This document shows positions 9,001 to 18,327 of a stretch of DNA of 64,000 bases, piece after piece (the stretch's first letter is position 1; every line of letters starts with the position of its first letter). The DNA comes from Aggregicoccus sp. 17bor-14. Its GTDB lineage: Bacteria > Myxococcota > Myxococcia > Myxococcales > Myxococcaceae. The notes under the pieces are model-generated. The model was given only the letters and a program-made list of their open reading frames with translations, was not told where the DNA came from and did not search any database. A program made the translations under genes and the position numbers. The stretch is from positions 312,001 to 376,000 of the forward strand of contig NZ_VJZZ01000008.1 in the NCBI RefSeq assembly GCF_009659535.1, read 5' to 3'.

Positions 9001-9746
9001 TCGTCCACGGCGACCGCGGTGTGGTGGACTCCCGTCGCGGGGTCACAGCTGTCCGCGGTGCAGGCGTTCTGGTCGTCCACGCTGACGGCGACGTGGCTCA
9101 CGCCCATGGAAGGGTCGCAGGCGTCGGCGGTGCAGGCATTGCCATCGTCCACGGCGACCGCCGTGTGGCTCACGCCGGTCGCAGGGTCGCAGGCGTCCGC
9201 CGTACAGGCATTGCCGTCATCGACGCTGACCGCGGTGTGGCTCACGCCCGTCGCGGGATCGCACGCATCGGCGGTGCAGGGGTTGCCGTCATCGACGGGG
9301 ACCGACGCGTGGCTCACCCCGGTGTTGGGGTCGCACGCGTCCGCAGTGCAGGCGTTCCCGTCGTCCATGGCCAGGGTCGTGTGGCTCACGCCGGTCGCCG
9401 GGTCGCACGCGTCCGCGGTGCAGGCATTGCCGTCATCCACGCTGACGGCCACGTGCTTCACGCCGACCGCCGGGTCGCAGCTGTCCGCGGTGCAGACGTT
9501 GCCGTCATCCACGCTGATGGCCGCGTGCTTCACGCCCGTCGCCGGGTCGCAGGAGTCCGCGGTGCAGGCATTGCCGTCATCCGTCTGCGCGGCGTGCGCC
9601 TCGCAGACCTGGTTCACGCAGGCGTCCACCGTGCACGCGTTGCCGTCCTCGCAGTCCGCATCCACCTGGCACTCGCGCTTGTCGCACGCAGAGAGCGCCA
9701 GCAGCGCGCCCAGCAGGAGCGCCGTGTTCCATCGAGCCATCACCAT
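6045..9746 (-). CDS. Giant lipoprotein with 24-residue Cys repeats, lamin-tail and IPT/TIG-like domains
   Basis: About 1233 residues, predicted outer-surface lipoprotein. Starts at 9746 (MVMARW) or 9740 are both possible. The signal ends in a lipobox LSAC (Cys21). Residues about 56-580 are 21 full and one degenerate copies of a 24-residue unit, typically DDGNACTADSCDPATGV, each with two Cys and several Asp. After a short Cys-rich linker come two lamin-tail-like domains (first with VVITEFSALGSEFIELHN, second near AVINEAFIDPAS), then an IPT/TIG-like Ig domain (VTPNNTVASG to AFTYTG), and a C-terminal beta-rich domain of about 130 residues. The make-up suggests a Ca2+- or disulfide-stabilised stalk presenting binding domains. 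No catalytic motif is visible; function unknown. Confidence 0.88.
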   Translation of the reverse strand: MVMARWNTALLLGALLALSACDKRECQVDADCEDGNACTVDACVNQVCEAHAAQTDDGNACTADSCDPATGVKHAAISVDDGNVCTADSCDPAVGVKHVAVSVDDGNACTADACDPATGVSHTTLAMDDGNACTADACDPNTGVSHASVPVDDGNPCTADACDPATGVSHTAVSVDDGNACTADACDPATGVSHTAVAVDDGNACTADACDPSMGVSHVAVSVDDQNACTADSCDPATGVHHTAVAVDDGNVCTADSCNPATGVTHAAVSVDDGNACTADTCDPIAGVKHEAVAVDDANACTADSCDPATGVKHAAVSVDDGNACTTDSCDPAMGVAHVAIDPDDSNVCTSDSCDPATGVKHTAVAVDDGNVCTVDSCDPALGVHHEPSNPDDGNACTTDSCDPVFGVKHDAIATDDGNACTMDGCLPEEGPFHLPVDPDDKNACTADSCDPDTGVHHAEVAVDDSNACTTDSCDPSTGVHHDPTDVDDHNACTADACDPVLGTSHTPIDVDDHDVCTVDACDPVTGVSHQAVAVDDGNACTADSCDPVTGVHHEAVNVDDSVACTTDACDPSSGDVTHTPNDFACGPQQVCRASGCVAVGPGDQVGEVVITEFSALGSEFIELHNTTAAPVDIHDFVFQNGANALANVRALNDVNGTAGTPVMLPAGGYLYGVANPVSGIVPAGAGFVYGAIGTSFALADGGDVLSLHSPNGAALEDLVDFRNFITDPEAKMAAQAFPGFAGVSTQLDPASRTAAGNDSGDNWCTSFYSGAPGSHVRVSNTAGAANGSCSVAVINEAFIDPASTDDGKAFLELVGPAGAPVGGLKVEDVEGKGTSAGARNAGATGDLNGTDPAGELTLPAGWRIPADGVLVIADGVNGTTSGSFTASLVPGLGAGDVTVRDMDLENSGGDSIILAAPSGTVWDAVGHDPAGAALDVSATTFKINNLALLMYEGQTAITPTDNVGYALCRDALSSDTDNNRNDFHVCTTPSPGQANILPAATNITSVTPNNTVASGAATTTNVVITGTGLASGATVKFGTVSATCTATGTTQLTCTAPANATVGRVDVSVSNTLRGGGGAASASNAFTYTGSLNGSANPLQADYCNLQFPGSFTLAPGAATPVVYGQLFEAGLTEAPGAPAGTMAQLGYGPSASNPTLVTTWRFYDASYNVQVGNNDEYQGSFTAPATIGAYSYTYRFSFDSGLNWTYCDLNGAGSNGSLPLETTQLGVMTVQ
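7998..9581 (-). repeat. Tandem array of 22 coding repeats, 72-base unit
   Basis: Twenty-one consecutive 72-base units (9581 down to 8070) plus a degenerate 22nd unit (to 7998), all in frame inside the giant lipoprotein gene. The DDxNxCTxDxCxPxxG core is nearly invariant, while the last seven residues of each unit vary. No unit is shorter or longer than 24 codons until the last one. Confidence 0.93.
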
Positions 9747-9904
9747 GAGCTTGGAGCCGCGCGGTCGCAGGCCGTGGGGAGACGGTCCGAGGGGAGTCCC
9801 AGGCGCGGGCGGGGCCAGACTGTAGGTGATGAGACACTTCCGGTGCATCTCAGGGACAAACCCCGGGCAGCACACATCCACACACCCGCAGCAAATCCGG
9901 CGAC

Positions 9905-10921
9905 TTACCGTGCGTCGTCGCGCTGCAGGCGGGGCACGAGATACGCGAGCGAGCGCTCGAAGCGGTAGCTCACGCCCGAGTGGCCGTCGTCGAACTCCTC
10001 GTGCTGCACGTCGATGCCGGCGGCCTTCAGCGCGCCGGCGATCATCCGCGCGCCCCAGCGCAGGTTGTACTCGTCACGGCTGCCGCAATCGATGAAGACG
10101 CTGGAGAGGCGCCGGAAGCTGTCCAGGTGCTCGGGCACGAAGCGCACCGGGTCGTGCGCGAGCCAGCGGTTCCACACCTCGGGCCGCATCCGCGCCGTCT
10201 GCAGCTCGAAGGGCAATTCCACATCGAGCGGCTCGCCGCGCTTGGGCGAGTACGCGGCCGCCATCGCGACCGCGTTCACCGTGGGGAAGTCATCGCCGCG
10301 CAGCTTCGTGGAGCGGGCGCGCTGCTGGAACTCCGCGAACCAGGGCTCGAGGCCGCCGGCCTTGAGCAGGGCGCCGGCCGCCTTGGGCAGGTCCGGCAGG
10401 TAGCAGTACTCGAAGTAGGCATCCCCGGACTGGCAGCTGAGGTGCCCGAAGAGCTCGGGGTGGTGGCGCCCCATCACCAGCACGCCGTAGCCGCCGGAGC
10501 TGTGGCCGAGCACCGCGCGCGAGGAGGCGCGCGGCAGCGTGCGGTAGCTGCGGTCCACGAAGCCCACCACGTCGCGCGCGAGGTAGTCGCGGTAGCGCCC
10601 GGTGGCCTCGCTGTTCACCCACTGGCTTCCGCCCAGCGCGGTCCAGCCGTCCGGGAACACGCCGATGACGGGGGAGATGGCGCCGCTCGCCACCAGCGCG
10701 TCGAGCCGCTCGGGCACGTTGAGGCCGAAGCCGGCCGCGTTCGTCCAGCCACGCCCACCGCTGCCGAAGGCGTGGAGGAAGTAGGCCACGGGATAGCGCC
10801 CCTGGCCCTGCGCGTAGCCGGGGGGCAGGTACACGGTGAGCTCGCGGCGCGCGGGGTCTCCGAGCGCGTTGCCCTCGAGCGCGGGGGACTGAAACGTCTG
10901 TCTCTCCAGCGTTCCCTGCAT
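9905..10921 (-). CDS. Esterase, alpha/beta hydrolase of the esterase D/Fes-like type
   Basis: A 338-residue putative esterase without signal peptide. The nucleophile elbow is GHSSG with Ser141; the block YLPPGY followed by PVAYFLHAFGSGG around residues 31-56 contributes the oxyanion region; the C-terminal acid and base are likely in DCGSRDEYN and FDDGHSGVSYR. This pattern matches the esterase D/S-formylglutathione hydrolase/enterochelin esterase group. The ATG at 10921 is preferred because the frame upstream overlaps the UDG gene and is not conserved-looking. It lies 23 bases after the UDG gene on the same strand. The substrate is unknown. Confidence 0.85.
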   Translation of the reverse strand: MQGTLERQTFQSPALEGNALGDPARRELTVYLPPGYAQGQGRYPVAYFLHAFGSGGRGWTNAAGFGLNVPERLDALVASGAISPVIGVFPDGWTALGGSQWVNSEATGRYRDYLARDVVGFVDRSYRTLPRASSRAVLGHSSGGYGVLVMGRHHPELFGHLSCQSGDAYFEYCYLPDLPKAAGALLKAGGLEPWFAEFQQRARSTKLRGDDFPTVNAVAMAAAYSPKRGEPLDVELPFELQTARMRPEVWNRWLAHDPVRFVPEHLDSFRRLSSVFIDCGSRDEYNLRWGARMIAGALKAAGIDVQHEEFDDGHSGVSYRFERSLAYLVPRLQRDDAR

Positions 10922-10944
10922 CGCGGGGCTCCCCGTGCGGTGGC

Positions 10945-11853
10945 TCAGCGCCCTCCGGGCTGCTTGCCGAAGAACTTCATCACCTGCTGCAGGTCCGACC
11001 AGGCCGCCTTCTTCTCGGCGGGGTTTCGCAGCAGGTAGGCCGGGTGGAAGGTGGGCATCAGCTTCACGCCCTGGTACTCGCGCCACTGACCGCGCAGGCG
11101 GGTGATGGGCGTGGTGTCGCGCAGCAGCGTCTGCGCCGCGAACTTCCCCAGCGCCACGATCGCCTTGGGCTGCAGCGCGAGCAGCTGCGCGCGCAGGAAG
11201 GGCTCGCAGGAGGCGACCTCGTCCGGCTCGGGGTTGCGGTTGCCCGGCGGCCGGCACTTCACCACGTTGCAGATGTAGACGCTGTCGCGGTTGAAGCCCA
11301 TCGCCTCGATCATCTTGGTGAGCAGCTCACCGGCCTTGCCCACGAAGGGAACGCCCTGCAGGTCCTCGGTCTCGCCGGGCCCCTCCCCCACGAACACCAG
11401 CTCCGCGCGCGGGTTGCCCGAGCCGAAGACGATGTTCTTGCGCCCCTCACACAGCTTGCAGCGGCGGCAGTCCCCGAGCTCCACGCGGATCTGATCCAGC
11501 GTGGGGCGCTCGCCGTCCACGACGCCCGGCAGCGGCGGCAGCGGGCGCTGCGTGGCGCCCAGGTCGAAGAGGGCGGGAGCCGCGGCAGCGACAGGCGGCG
11601 TGGCCGCGCGCGCCGGTGCAGCGATGGCGGCAGGCGCAGGCGGAGCGCTGGCGCGCGGCGCTGCGGCCGGCGGTGCACTGGCCGCGCGTGCGGGACGCTC
11701 GGTGGCGGGCGCGGCGGCTGCAGCGGCGGCGCGCGCCTGGGCGGCGTCCACGAGCAGCGTGCGGCCCGCGTCGCCCTCGTTCCACAGGAGGTGGCGGCGC
11801 ACGTCCTCCAGGACCTCGCGCAGCTGCTCGTTGATGTCGATGTCTTCGCTCAC
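10945..11853 (-). CDS. Uracil-DNA glycosylase, family 4 (Fe-S)
   Basis: A 302-residue DNA-repair enzyme that removes uracil from DNA. Four cysteines for the [4Fe-4S] cluster are at 129, 132, 200 and 216, with the same spacing (68 and 16 residues) as in thermophilic family 4 enzymes; Cys135 is extra. Motif A is GEGPGE near 157-161 and the C-terminal motif is FHPAYLL near 269-275. The N-terminal 120 residues are unusual: an acidic helix followed by an Ala/Pro-rich linker not needed for catalysis, which may tether the enzyme to another protein. The N-terminal start MSEDIDINEQ is the only good ATG. Confidence 0.92.
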   Translation of the reverse strand: MSEDIDINEQLREVLEDVRRHLLWNEGDAGRTLLVDAAQARAAAAAAAPATERPARAASAPPAAAPRASAPPAPAAIAAPARAATPPVAAAAPALFDLGATQRPLPPLPGVVDGERPTLDQIRVELGDCRRCKLCEGRKNIVFGSGNPRAELVFVGEGPGETEDLQGVPFVGKAGELLTKMIEAMGFNRDSVYICNVVKCRPPGNRNPEPDEVASCEPFLRAQLLALQPKAIVALGKFAAQTLLRDTTPITRLRGQWREYQGVKLMPTFHPAYLLRNPAEKKAAWSDLQQVMKFFGKQPGGR

Positions 11854-11927
11854 GGAGTCCTAGAAGATAACGAGAGGGGCCCGGTGCGCAGCCCGGGCTC
11901 AGCGTGACGCAGCGGAGAGGCGCCCTT

Positions 11928-11960
11928 CCCTCACCCCGTCCCTCTCCCAGAGGGAGAGGG
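11928..11960. repeat. Dispersed palindromic repeat, copy 3
   Basis: CCCTCACCCC followed by a perfect hairpin with arms CCCTCTCCC/GGGAGAGGG and an AGA loop. It is almost identical to the element at 1199-1231. It overlaps the 3' end of coaBC and supplies the last codons of that gene. Confidence 0.8.
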
Positions 11961-13169
11961 GAGCTTGGCACAGAGCAGGTCGAGGACGGCGCGCGCGACC
12001 TCGCGCTTGCTGCCCTGCAGGGGCTGCTCGCGCCCGTCGCGGGTGAGCACCGTCACGCGGTTGGTGTCCGCGGCGAAGCCTGCGCCGGGCTCGGTCACGT
12101 CGTTGGCGACGATGGCGTCCAGGCCCTTCTTCAGCAGCTTCTCGCGCGCGTGCTCGAGCACCCGCTCCGTCTCCGCCGCGAAGCCCACCAGCAGCGGGCG
12201 GCGCTCTCGCCCCGCCACGCGCCGCGAGGCCTCCGCGAGCACGTCCGGCGTGCGCACCAGCTCGAGCACCTCGGGCCGCTCGGTCTTCTTCACCTTCTGC
12301 GGCGCCACCTGCGCGGGGCGCCAGTCGCTCACGGCGGCCGACGCGATGAAGACGTCCGCCGACTCCACGCGCGCGAGCACCTCGCGCGCCATGTCCTCGG
12401 CGCTCACCACGTCCACGACCTCCAGGCCGGTGCGGTCCACCGCGCCCACGGGCCCGAGCACCACCGTCACCTTCGCCCCCAGCGCCCGCGCGGCCTCCGC
12501 GAGCGCGAGCCCCATCTTCCCGGTGGAGGGGTTGGAGAGGAAGCGCACGGGGTCCAGGTACTCGCGCGTGGGCCCCGCGGTCACCAGCACCCGCTTGCCC
12601 GCGAGCGGCCCGTCCGAGAGCCGGCGCGCCGCGGCCGCCGCAATCTCCAGCACGTCCGCCAGCCGCCCCGCGCCCACGTCGCCGCAGGCGAGCGAGCCGG
12701 CGCCCGGCCCCACCACGCCGAAGCGGCGCTCGCTCAGCAGCGCGGCGAGGTTCTCCTGCGTGAGCCGGTTCTCCCACATGGCCACGTTCATCGCGGGCGC
12801 GAGCAGCACGGGGCCGCGAAAGGCGAGCAGCGACGTGGTGACGGCGTCCCCGCCCATCCCGGCGCGCATCCGGGCGAGGAGGTCCGCGGTGGCGGGCGCC
12901 ACGACGTAGAGCTCCGCCCAGCGCGCGAAGTCGAGGTGGCCGAAGCCCTCCTCCTGCGCAGGGTCGAAGTAGTTGGTGAGCACCGCGTGGCCGCTGAGGG
13001 CCTGGAAGGTGAGCGGCGTGACGAACTGCTGCGCCGCCTCGGTCATCGCCACGCGCACCTGGGCGCCGGCGCGCTGCAGCTCGCGCACCAGCTCGCACGC
13101 CTTGTACGCGGCGATGCCGCCCCCCACGCCCACCGCCACGCGGCGACCCTGCAAGGCCGTCAGGTCCAT
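11931..13169 (-). CDS. coaBC: Bifunctional phosphopantothenoylcysteine synthetase/decarboxylase
   Basis: A 412-residue enzyme of coenzyme A synthesis. The N-terminal half is the flavin-dependent CoaC decarboxylase: the catalytic His is in GHLDFARW, the substrate clamp is PAMNVAMW, and the active Cys is in SLACGDVGAGRLAD. The C-terminal half is the CTP-dependent CoaB synthetase, with VTAGPTREYLDPVRFLSN, AVSDWRP and the KVKKTE lysine region. The ATG at 13169 (MDLTALQGRR) follows a GGAG site. The last residues, LPSPSGRGTG, come from a dispersed palindromic repeat, so the tail is probably an acquired addition that does not affect either active site. Confidence 0.95.
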   Translation of the reverse strand: MDLTALQGRRVAVGVGGGIAAYKACELVRELQRAGAQVRVAMTEAAQQFVTPLTFQALSGHAVLTNYFDPAQEEGFGHLDFARWAELYVVAPATADLLARMRAGMGGDAVTTSLLAFRGPVLLAPAMNVAMWENRLTQENLAALLSERRFGVVGPGAGSLACGDVGAGRLADVLEIAAAAARRLSDGPLAGKRVLVTAGPTREYLDPVRFLSNPSTGKMGLALAEAARALGAKVTVVLGPVGAVDRTGLEVVDVVSAEDMAREVLARVESADVFIASAAVSDWRPAQVAPQKVKKTERPEVLELVRTPDVLAEASRRVAGRERRPLLVGFAAETERVLEHAREKLLKKGLDAIVANDVTEPGAGFAADTNRVTVLTRDGREQPLQGSKREVARAVLDLLCAKLPSPSGRGTG

Positions 13170-13243
13170 GGCTGCTCCATATGCGCGAGCCCGCCCGGTC
13201 GCAACCCTCCGGCCAGGAGAGCCCGGGGGAAGTGTGGGCGCCG

Positions 13244-16213
13244 TCAAGGGTTGAGGCTGACCTCACCCTGGGAGGGCACGTCGGCGCCGCGCACGCGGGG
13301 GCCCTCCGGCGCCGCCACGTGGAAGGGGGCGTACACGAGCGTGTAGTGGCCGGGCGCGAGCCCGCGCAGCGTCACCTGCTCCCCGCGGGGCTGGTAGACA
13401 AGCTGCCCCAGCGGGACCTGGAGCAGCTCGCGCGGCGGGTTGCCGGTCATGGCCACCTGCCCCGGCACGGCCCACAGCGCCCAGCCCCGCTGCGGCTGCA
13501 GGCGCACGGTGAGCGACGCCGTGCCCGGCGCGGGCCCGAGGTCCACGTGCTGCTCGCCGCCGCGCACCTGCACGAGCAGGAGCGGCGCACCGGCGAAGTC
13601 GGCGCCCGGCTCCAGCGTGAAGCGGTAGGGACCGGGCGGGAGCTCGACGCTGTACCGGCCATCCGGGCCCGTCACCACCTGCACCGGCTCGCCGCGCTCG
13701 GTGTCCAGCCCCTCCAGCTCCACGCCCGCGGCGGGCCGGCCGTCCGGCAGGTACGCGGTGCCCCACAGGCGCGTGGCGGGCTGCAGCGTGAGGGTGAGCG
13801 CGGGCGGCACCTCGCCGCGCGCGATGCGCTGAGAGGCGGTGCGGCGGCCCTTGCGCGCGGTGAGGGTGTACTGCGGCACGAAGGGCGGGCGCGGCAGGGT
13901 GAAGCGGCCGTCCGCGCCGGTGAGCGCGGAGTCGTCGCACACGTCGCAGGAGACCACCGCCTCGCTCACGGGGGCGCCCGAGGCGTCCTGCACCGTGCCT
14001 GAAATCGTGGGGGCCCGCTTCAGGACGAGGTCTCCGAGGTCCTCCTGCGCGGGGCGCTCGAGCAGGAGCGGCTCGAAGCCGGGCGCCTCGATGGAGACCA
14101 CCACCTGGTCGCCTGCGCGCGGCAGCGCCACCTCGAAGCGGCCGTCCGCGCTGGACACCTCCTGCTCGTCGAGCTGGAAGCGCTTCACCGGCGTGCCGTC
14201 GTCCGCGAGCACGCGGCCGCGGAAGAGGTCGCGCCGCTTCAGCACGAGCCGCACCGGCTCGCCGTCCGCGCTGCCCTCGACGCGCTCGGTGAGATCGTAG
14301 CCCTCGCGGCGCGCCTCGAGCCGGTAGCGCACGCCGGCGCGAAGCGGGCGCAGCGCGAAGTGGCCCGCCGCGTCGCTCGTCGTGGCCGCCACCGCGCGCG
14401 GCAGCACGCCCACCTGCGCGCCGGCGACCGGCTGGCCGCGCTCGTCCACCACCGCGCCCGAGAGGCTCGCGCCGCGCGGGAGCTCCACGGAGAGCCGCGC
14501 CGTCTGCCCCTCCTCCACGCGCACCTGCTGGCGCTCGGAGGGGAGGTGCTCGCGCTGGGTGGCGACGAGCCAGTAGCTGCCCGGGGGCAGTCCGCGCATG
14601 GCCACGACGCCGTCCGGCCCCGAGGCGCGGTCGCTGTGGAACACGTCCTCCTTGTCCCGCCAGAGCATCAGCTCCGCGCCCTCCAGCCGCTCGCCGCCGC
14701 CCGTCACCGTCACCTCCACGGCGGCGCGCGGCTCGAGCGAGAGCTCCACGCCCTGCGCCGGGGCCTGCGCCTGCACCGAGCCCCCGCCCCACTCCGAGTG
14801 GTGCGCGTGCAGCGTGTAGAGGCCCGCGGAGGGCACGGCGAAGTGGAAGCGGCCCGCGGCGTCCGAGAGCGTGGTGTCCCCCGTGGGCTGCAGCAGCACC
14901 GAGACGCCCGGCGCGGGGCGGCCGTACACGTCCAGCACGCGGCCCGCGAGCGAGGTGGCGCGCGCGAGCTGCAGCTCGAGCGGCGTGTCACCGGGCGCGA
15001 CGCGCGCGGGCAGCTCCCCGTCCGCGAAGCCCTCGGCGCTGCCCTCGAGCAGGTAGTCGCCCGGGGCCAGCGGCCCGAAGGTGACGAGCGCGCCCCCTTC
15101 CGCGCGCTCGCTGCGCACCGGCTCCCCGGTGCGCAGGCGCAGCTGCAGCCGGGCCGAGGGCACCGGCTCGCCGGCCTCGTCCACCACCGTGACGAGCAGC
15201 CGCCCTCCGGGCTCCAGCTCCAGCGTCACCTGCGTGCGCGCCTGGAGGAGCTCGAGCGTGCGCGGCGCGCTGCCGAGGCTGCCCTCGGAGGCCGCGACGG
15301 TGACTCGCCCGGGCGAGAGCCCCTCCAGGCGCGCGAGCCCGCGCACGGTGCGCACCGCGCGCTGCAGGTGGTCCGCGCTGAGCTGCACCTCGGCGTCCAC
15401 GGGCTTGCCGCCGCGCACCACGCGCACCTCCAGCGTGCGCTCGGGCACGAGCACCAGGTGCGCGCCCTCCCCGCCCGCCTCGAGCGAGGGCGCCACCGCG
15501 GGCAGGAAGCCGGGCGCGCGGGCGAGGACGTAGAAGGGCCCCTCCCCCAGCCCCTCGAGCGCGAAGCGCCCGTCCGCGCCCGCCTCGGCGCTCACCCCCA
15601 CCGGGGCGCGGCGCGACAGCGCGTGCAGCCGGGCGCCGGGCACGGGGCGGCCGGCGTCGTCCACCACCTCGCCGCGCAAGGTGCGCTCGGCCGGCAGGTA
15701 CAGCTCCACGGGCTCGCCGGGGGCGGCGCGCTCGTGCGAGGCGACGCCGCGGCCCGGCGCGCGCGCCCACACCGTGAAGGAGACGCCGGCGAGGTGCTCG
15801 AAGCGGAACGCGCCCCCCGCGTCCGTGCGCACCCGGGCGCGCGGCGCGAGCAGGCCCTCCTCGCGCGAGAGCAGCCCGGCCACGTGGCGCGCGCTCTCGT
15901 GCGCCTCGCAGGAGAGCAGCGGCTCACCGCACACCTCGCAGCGCTCGCTCGCGAGCGTCTCCTCGGCGCTCGCGGCAAGGAAGACGTCGGCGCCGGCGAG
16001 CGGCTGGCCGGCGGCGTCGCGCACGTGGCCGCTGAGCGTGAGGCCGCCCGCGTCCTCGCGCTGCACCGCCACGGGCAGGAAGGTGCGCGGGGCAGGTCCC
16101 GGCGCTGCGGCCGGGGCCGCTGCGGCCGCGGAGGCGGCAGCGCGCGGCCACACGAGCGCGCCGCCCGCGAGGAGCAGGAGCAGCGCAGCGCTGACGAGGA
16201 GCCACTTCTGCAT
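13244..16213 (-). CDS. Large exported protein of repeated carboxypeptidase-regulatory-like domains
   Basis: A 989-residue protein with an N-terminal hydrophobic segment (residues 4-20) that anchors it or serves as an uncleaved signal, then an Ala/Pro linker. The rest is about ten beta-sandwich units of the carboxypeptidase regulatory-like type, recognised by repeated patterns such as GxVxDxxGxPxxGAxV and DGRFxLxxLxxG. A Cys/His cluster (Cys92, Cys95, Cys102, His105, His110) in the first unit and another CDVC further on could bind metal or form disulfides. No peptidase residues are present, so it is a structural or binding protein of the cell envelope. Myxobacteria carry many such proteins, mostly of unknown role. 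Confidence 0.85.
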   Translation of the reverse strand: MQKWLLVSAALLLLLAGGALVWPRAAASAAAAAPAAAPGPAPRTFLPVAVQREDAGGLTLSGHVRDAAGQPLAGADVFLAASAEETLASERCEVCGEPLLSCEAHESARHVAGLLSREEGLLAPRARVRTDAGGAFRFEHLAGVSFTVWARAPGRGVASHERAAPGEPVELYLPAERTLRGEVVDDAGRPVPGARLHALSRRAPVGVSAEAGADGRFALEGLGEGPFYVLARAPGFLPAVAPSLEAGGEGAHLVLVPERTLEVRVVRGGKPVDAEVQLSADHLQRAVRTVRGLARLEGLSPGRVTVAASEGSLGSAPRTLELLQARTQVTLELEPGGRLLVTVVDEAGEPVPSARLQLRLRTGEPVRSERAEGGALVTFGPLAPGDYLLEGSAEGFADGELPARVAPGDTPLELQLARATSLAGRVLDVYGRPAPGVSVLLQPTGDTTLSDAAGRFHFAVPSAGLYTLHAHHSEWGGGSVQAQAPAQGVELSLEPRAAVEVTVTGGGERLEGAELMLWRDKEDVFHSDRASGPDGVVAMRGLPPGSYWLVATQREHLPSERQQVRVEEGQTARLSVELPRGASLSGAVVDERGQPVAGAQVGVLPRAVAATTSDAAGHFALRPLRAGVRYRLEARREGYDLTERVEGSADGEPVRLVLKRRDLFRGRVLADDGTPVKRFQLDEQEVSSADGRFEVALPRAGDQVVVSIEAPGFEPLLLERPAQEDLGDLVLKRAPTISGTVQDASGAPVSEAVVSCDVCDDSALTGADGRFTLPRPPFVPQYTLTARKGRRTASQRIARGEVPPALTLTLQPATRLWGTAYLPDGRPAAGVELEGLDTERGEPVQVVTGPDGRYSVELPPGPYRFTLEPGADFAGAPLLLVQVRGGEQHVDLGPAPGTASLTVRLQPQRGWALWAVPGQVAMTGNPPRELLQVPLGQLVYQPRGEQVTLRGLAPGHYTLVYAPFHVAAPEGPRVRGADVPSQGEVSLNP

Positions 16214-16222
16214 GGGGACCTG

Positions 16223-16244
16223 CCCTCGCCTGCCGAGGCGAGGG
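16223..16244. promoter_or_regulatory. Hairpin just upstream of a start codon
   Basis: Perfect 9-base arms CCCTCGCCT/AGGCGAGGG with a 4-base loop, ending nine bases before the ATG at 16213 of the 989-residue protein. In the mRNA it would sit next to the ribosome-binding site and could limit translation; it may also end transcripts from the phosphatase gene upstream. Confidence 0.45.
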
Positions 16245-16313
16245 AGCGGGCTGGCAACGGGCGCGCGGGCGGCGAAATTCCGCCGGCCTCAGCGGCCCGC
16301 TGGCGCTGTCGAC

Positions 16314-17624
<1,311 letters not shown>

Positions 17625-17699
17625 GTTACGCAGCCGGCGGAAGGACTGGCAAGGCTCACCCCCCGTGAGGGCTCGCCGGATGTGTGCTGAAGGGAGTGC

Positions 17700-18299
17700 C
17701 TAGCGCCAGTCCGCGAAGAGGCCCAGCGACAGGCCGCCCAGGTACTGCAGGGCGTTGCTGCGCCGCGAGACGCCGAACAGCTCGCCGTAGCCCACCGCGC
17801 CGCCGAGCACGAAGGGGCCCACGCTGTGGCCCAGCTGCAGGCGCCCCTCCACGATGCCCGCGGTGCGCTTCTCCGGGGCGAGGACCTCGTACTTGGCGCC
17901 GTAGTGGATGGGGCCCGCCAGCACCTGGGCCCCCGCGTGCCAGCCGGACTTCCAGTCGCCGCGGTAGCCGAAGCCGCCCTGGGCGGTGAACTCGTAGAGC
18001 TGCACCAGGTGCAGGTTCTCGCGCGGGCCCGCGTTGTCCGGCTTGCCCACCGCGTAGCCGCCGCCGCCCTCGAGGATGAAGGCGAAGGCGTCGATGCGCT
18101 CCTGGATGAGGGTGCCCTCCCACTGCACGCGCACCTGGGGCACCACCGCCCCACCCTTGAGGAAGGTGCCGAGGAAGGCCCCGCGCGGCAGCCAGACGGG
18201 CGTGGGCGAGTTGCGCTCCACGCGCTCGGGCAGCTGCGCCGCGGCGGGCGCCGCGGAGGCGAGGAACAGGAGGAGCAGGCAGGCGAGTCGGCGGTCCAT
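17700..18299 (-). CDS. Exported protein, probable outer-membrane beta-barrel
   Basis: A 199-residue protein with a clear cleavable signal peptide (hydrophobic LACLLLLFLASAAPAAAQ). The remainder alternates hydrophobic and polar residues and is rich in Gly and aromatics, ending in an aromatic residue next to the C-terminus (FADWR), as in small outer-membrane barrels. No enzyme motif is visible. It lies alone, 75 bases downstream of the phosphatase gene on the same strand. Function unknown. Confidence 0.65.
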   Translation of the reverse strand: MDRRLACLLLLFLASAAPAAAQLPERVERNSPTPVWLPRGAFLGTFLKGGAVVPQVRVQWEGTLIQERIDAFAFILEGGGGYAVGKPDNAGPRENLHLVQLYEFTAQGGFGYRGDWKSGWHAGAQVLAGPIHYGAKYEVLAPEKRTAGIVEGRLQLGHSVGPFVLGGAVGYGELFGVSRRSNALQYLGGLSLGLFADWR

Positions 18300-18327
18300 C
18301 CCCCCTTTCCGCCATTCCAGACGGCGC

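Noticed and set aside
5502-9968. A plus-strand open frame of nearly 1500 codons opposite the repeat lipoprotein
   Set aside because: It arises because the 72-base repeats and the GC-rich third positions leave few stops on the other strand. Its translation lacks any domain, signal or ribosome-binding site, while the minus strand shows a lipobox and known domains.
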